From contig JANLFK010000008.1 of the NCBI GenBank assembly GCA_024655945.1, positions 62,001 through 126,000 of the forward strand: a stretch of DNA of 64,000 nucleotides, written 5' to 3'. A program made the translations under genes and the position numbers. The stretch comes from a candidate division KSB1 bacterium (GTDB lineage Bacteria > Zhuqueibacterota > Zhuqueibacteria > JANLFK01 > Oleimicrobiaceae). A model generated the notes under the pieces. The model ran no database searches. It saw only the letters and a list, made by a program, of their open reading frames with translations, and was not told where the DNA came from. Shown piece by piece: positions 60,874 through 64,000 of this stretch. Positions within the stretch are counted from its first letter, which is position 1. Each line of letters starts with the position of its first letter.

Positions 60874-61940
60874 AACAGGACTCCTATGGTGTACGCATGC
60901 ACCTTGCCGAGGATGCCCAGGCCCCGGTAGGCGTACTCAAGCTTGAGCGCCGTGTTGTGCATCATGTAGATGGTGGCGCCGCCACCAAGGGCCAGACCGT
61001 ATTCCGAGTCCTCCATGAACAGCGCCTTGTAGCCGGCACGAAGGAAGAAGGAGCCTGTTGCCGGCAGGATCCATTGATATTGCGCCCCCACATTCACCGA
61101 CTCGCTGTTGTTGTTGGGATGCAGAGCGTCGATTGCCAAGGTCAAACGGTGACGCTCCCGCACCACGGGATTGACGGCGACGCCAATCCTGAAGAGCAGG
61201 GGCAACTCCCAGGACTCCAAGCGGAACTGGCCGCGCACGTCCCGGTAGTTGCCTTGCTCCAGCGGCAGGATGTCGATGGGCTGCAACAGGTCCATGCCGT
61301 CGTAGCGCATCTTGGTGCCAAAGTTAGCGAGGCTCATGCCGATGCTCATGCCGTCGGAGCGCTCGCCCGTCGGCGAGAAAAAGTGGGTCTGCACCAGCAC
61401 GCCCAGATCGGCAGCCACGGCGTAGGCGCCCACGTGCCAGATTTGGGAAGAGACGTACTTTGCGGAGGCGCCAAATGAGAACCACTGCGCCAGGCGCCGC
61501 GAATAGGAAAAGGCGAAGGCAAAATCAGTGGCGCTGAACGTTTCGCCTGTCCCCTCCTGGCTGGCTACAGTGGTGACCTCCATTTCGCCGTAGCCGGTGT
61601 GGTAAAGGCTCAGGGCAAAGGTTCCAAGGCGAGGCAACACCAAACCAACGGCCGCGGCCGAGGTGTTGATGTCCAAAAGCCACGGCTGATAGGTGAACTG
61701 TGCCTCGCTGCGCGTCATGTAGCCCAGCCCGGCTGGGTTCCAGTAGGTGGCCGAAAGGTCGTTGGCGACGCCCACGTAGGCATCGCCCATGGCGGCCCCG
61801 GCGCAGCCGAAGCCTATCTCCAAGAAATTGGCGGCCGTGGTCCCCGCCCGGTGCGGTTTCTGACCGTAGGAGAGTGAGCTCCAGGCCAGACAGAGGACCG
61901 CCACCGCCGTCCCCACTCGCTGCCAAGTGCTGTTCATCAT
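60870..61940 (-). CDS. PorV/PorQ-family outer-membrane protein
   Basis: A 356-residue barrel with signal peptide (VAVLCLAWSSLSYGQ). The family signature is near the N-terminus: GCAGAAMGDAYVGVANDLSA followed by YWNPAGLGY. PorV proteins act in type IX secretion as the outer-membrane receptor for C-terminal sorting domains; UPF0164/PorQ relatives share the fold. Several proteins in the window carry such domains, but other secretion genes are absent here. The double ATG at 61940/61937 follows GAGGGCGAC. The upstream gene ends 35 bases away. Confidence 0.87.
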   Translation of the reverse strand: MMNSTWQRVGTAVAVLCLAWSSLSYGQKPHRAGTTAANFLEIGFGCAGAAMGDAYVGVANDLSATYWNPAGLGYMTRSEAQFTYQPWLLDINTSAAAVGLVLPRLGTFALSLYHTGYGEMEVTTVASQEGTGETFSATDFAFAFSYSRRLAQWFSFGASAKYVSSQIWHVGAYAVAADLGVLVQTHFFSPTGERSDGMSIGMSLANFGTKMRYDGMDLLQPIDILPLEQGNYRDVRGQFRLESWELPLLFRIGVAVNPVVRERHRLTLAIDALHPNNNSESVNVGAQYQWILPATGSFFLRAGYKALFMEDSEYGLALGGGATIYMMHNTALKLEYAYRGLGILGKVHAYTIGVLF

Positions 61941-61975
61941 GTCGCCCTCATGTGTTAATTGGTCTTGCCCTTGGG

Positions 61976-64000
61976 TCACTTGATGATGGCAAATTTGCCC
62001 ATCTGCTCATCGCCCGTGGCGTGCGCCTTCACATGGTAGAGGTACATGCCGGCAGCCACTTCCAGACCCTCCTTGGTGAGCAGGTCCCAGTGGGCGGTGC
62101 CGTCGTCGAGAGGATTGTCCACTTCCAGCACATCCACCAGCACGCCGCTGACCGTGAAGATCTTGATCGTGCATCTGGCGGGCAGGTGGGTAAACATCAG
62201 ACGACGACGTTGGTTCAGACGCCAATTGGACACTGCCGGCTCCATGGCATTGGTGGCCACATACGGGTTGGGCACGACTTTGATAGTGCGCATGGTCTGG
62301 CGCAGCGCGGCCACATCTAAGGGTCCGGCCTCATTGACCGTGAACGACAGGGTGTCGCCGGAGAAGAACGGCCGCCTGAAAGTGACCCGGTACACATCGT
62401 TGGGCTTGGGCAGTCTGCTGCTGTCGCCAGCAGCGCTGAAGTCAAGAATGAACGCCGTGCCTGCCCACTTGCTGTCGGTCGTGACCGGGCCCACCAGCAC
62501 GCGATCCTGCAGAATATCGAAGCGCAGGTTGGCATTCCTGTCGTGCACCACAAGGTCCAACAGCTCTGGGGTGCCTCCCTGGCCGGCAAAGGAGCGGTTC
62601 ACCACGTAGAAACTGAAGGGAAGGTTGACCAGCAGCGCGGAGCGACTGATCCGCTGGCCGGTCTCGTCGCGCATGGTCTTGGTACTCACCCTGCCCACAT
62701 AGGCGGAGTCTTTCCCGGTAAAGACGATCTCATAGTCCCACGGGAACAGGTTGCTTTCGGGCGTTTGCACCAGCCGCATGGGGCTTGAGCCGACCAACCA
62801 CCCGCTGCGCGTCCCGTCCAGCTCCGCGGTGATCACCGGGTGGAGCATTTTCAGGCGTACGCCGTCAAAGATATCGGTGTAAATCTCCCTGCCAGCGACA
62901 AAGTGCGAATATGGCTTGAGGACGGAATCCACGCACACGATGTTATTGTAGGCGAAGCGTCGCGCGGTCTCCTCGTAGACCAAGGCATTGTCCGCGCTGG
63001 CGTCGAACACGTGAATACCGCTGGTGGTGTAGAGGAGGCCGTGGGCATAGTTGGTCACCGCCGTGAGCGTGTCGATGCTGAAGGTCACCTTGTAGGTGTG
63101 GCCGGTCTTTAGGCTTCTCTCGGCCAGGATCTCCGGGACGATGGAGCCGCAACCGAAAAGGAGGCCTTCGCTCTGGCTTCCTACGGTGGGCGGCACGTAG
63201 CCGGCAGCAGTCTGATGCGGAGTCACAATCTGCACGTTTTTGCCGACCGCGCGCACCTCCTCGGCCTCGTCCAGATCGATGTAGATGCTGTTTTCCGACG
63301 GAGCGATGCCGGGCCCAATGTTCACCGCCCCGGAGTCGTAGGCCACCAGCGCGTAGTAGTAGGTGCGCCCGTTCTCCACTTCGCGGTCGATGAAGTAGTG
63401 GGTGATGCCCGAGTCGTCGCCGAGGTAGTAGCCAGCACCGTTCACCAAGCCGTAGTTGGTGAAGCCGCGCTTGCCGTCTTTCAGGTCACACTGAAAAATG
63501 GGCTTGCGGAACATCGGCGTGCCGTACCCGTCAGTTATCACCTCGCAATCGGACATCTTCTTATCGGTGGCGCGGAAGAGTTTGTAGCCCTGGAAGTCGT
63601 TGGCGTTCTTGAGGAATGGGTCGCGTGTGCGGGTCTCCGCGACGTTGTCCCAGGTGAGGATCACGTAGCCATCTCCTGGGGTGGCCGTCAACGTGGGCAT
63701 CTCCGGCGGCTTGGCGAAGCGGTAGTCGCTTTCGTAGACGACCTGGACGATGCGTTTGACCTCGAAGAGGGCAGGTGCGCTGTGCTTTGGCGAATTCAAG
63801 CCTTCCAGGGGGTCGTAAGAATGGAGCTCGGACATGGAGATGCGCTCGGTGCGCCCTTTGTACAGCGGGAACGGCCCCGAGGCGAAAACCTCGATGAGAT
63901 TGGAGATCTTGCCATAGTACTCGATGAGCGTGTCTGAGGCCATGATCTCCCACATCGACTTGTCGCCGCGGAACCAGCGGTAGTCAGAGGCGTGGCTGGG
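61976..64000 (-). CDS. Large secreted protein with C-terminal sorting-type domain (5' end outside window)
   Basis: The frame is open to the right edge: before the first ATG in the window (63955) it continues as SDYRWFRGDKS. At least 674 residues are present. A fibronectin III-like stretch (TPGDGYVILTWDNVAE; GYKLFRATDKKMSDCEV; RTYYYALVAYDSGAVNIGP) is followed by beta-rich sequence and a final domain with VPNPYVATNAMEPAVSNWRL, IKIFTVSGVLVDVLEV and AAGMYLYHVKAH. This last part resembles C-terminal domains of exported FCB proteins. It precedes the PorV-like gene on the same strand. Function unknown. Confidence 0.8.
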   Translation of the reverse strand, partial: PSHASDYRWFRGDKSMWEIMASDTLIEYYGKISNLIEVFASGPFPLYKGRTERISMSELHSYDPLEGLNSPKHSAPALFEVKRIVQVVYESDYRFAKPPEMPTLTATPGDGYVILTWDNVAETRTRDPFLKNANDFQGYKLFRATDKKMSDCEVITDGYGTPMFRKPIFQCDLKDGKRGFTNYGLVNGAGYYLGDDSGITHYFIDREVENGRTYYYALVAYDSGAVNIGPGIAPSENSIYIDLDEAEEVRAVGKNVQIVTPHQTAAGYVPPTVGSQSEGLLFGCGSIVPEILAERSLKTGHTYKVTFSIDTLTAVTNYAHGLLYTTSGIHVFDASADNALVYEETARRFAYNNIVCVDSVLKPYSHFVAGREIYTDIFDGVRLKMLHPVITAELDGTRSGWLVGSSPMRLVQTPESNLFPWDYEIVFTGKDSAYVGRVSTKTMRDETGQRISRSALLVNLPFSFYVVNRSFAGQGGTPELLDLVVHDRNANLRFDILQDRVLVGPVTTDSKWAGTAFILDFSAAGDSSRLPKPNDVYRVTFRRPFFSGDTLSFTVNEAGPLDVAALRQTMRTIKVVPNPYVATNAMEPAVSNWRLNQRRRLMFTHLPARCTIKIFTVSGVLVDVLEVDNPLDDGTAHWDLLTKEGLEVAAGMYLYHVKAHATGDEQMGKFAIIK

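Noticed and set aside
1-64000. tRNA, rRNA, tmRNA and known riboswitch genes
   Set aside because: I looked through the intergenic stretches for T-loop-like GTTCGANTC sequences and conserved riboswitch cores and found none that I could support.

Overview
This looks like a bacterial chromosome segment from the FCB superphylum, most likely an uncultured candidate phylum of the KSB1/Calditrichota/Zixibacteria kind. The evidence is as follows. DNA is GC-rich. The RpoD-type sigma factor is short and lacks region 1.1. There is a PorV/PorQ-family outer-membrane protein. At least eight secreted proteins (two of them damaged) end in the same FlgD-like C-terminal sorting domain seen on type IX-like exported proteins of these phyla. 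The phylum is inference; no rRNA gene is present to settle it. Strong Shine-Dalgarno sequences (AGGAGG type) and housekeeping promoters of the form TTGaca-17 nt-TATATT are visible.

Layout. 0-9.3 kb: the end of an SMC/Rad50-type ATPase, a UPF0104 flippase-like membrane protein, YchF GTPase, a secreted sorting-domain protein, a glutamate/dicarboxylate symporter, and a pyrF-pyrE-lipid kinase operon. 9.3-10.9 kb: primary sigma factor and a zinc-ribbon/Tudor-like protein. 11.3-14.2 kb: a decayed type I restriction operon (hsdM and hsdR remnants) with an intact REP-associated transposase (RAYT) between them; a palindromic repeat lies in the RAYT and in the hsdR remnant. 14.6-29 kb: a run of secreted sorting-domain proteins and lipoproteins, including a tandemly duplicated and partly decayed pair, a DUF3160 protein, and an unusual protein with three copies of a CxxC/HxLEHG domain. 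29-34.4 kb: outer-membrane barrels and a lipoprotein-like serpin.

34.5-43 kb: a long minus-strand run with PpiC-type lipoprotein, a small DUF5989-like membrane protein, an MlaFED-type lipid transport set with a PqiC-like lipoprotein, a STAS/HATPase partner-switch pair, and DNA polymerase I. 43-46.5 kb: a small orphan ORF, a PpiD-like foldase, a lytic transglycosylase, and a candidate small RNA with a strong promoter, two identical C-rich-loop hairpins and a terminator. 46.5-51.8 kb: two exported proteins, an anti-sigma/ECF sigma pair, and GlgC. 52.4-54.1 kb: an AAA ATPase/TOPRIM-like pair resembling a defence module, with the TOPRIM gene cut by an amber codon. 54.3-57.1 kb: ribulokinase and phosphofructokinase. 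57.5-64 kb: a GH16 glycanase, a SurA-like lipoprotein, the PorV-like protein, and the C-terminal part of a large secreted protein.

Together the window is dominated by cell-envelope biogenesis and export (barrel proteins, periplasmic foldases, lipid transport, sorted surface proteins), mixed with pyrimidine, glycogen and glycolytic functions and with the remains of two defence loci.
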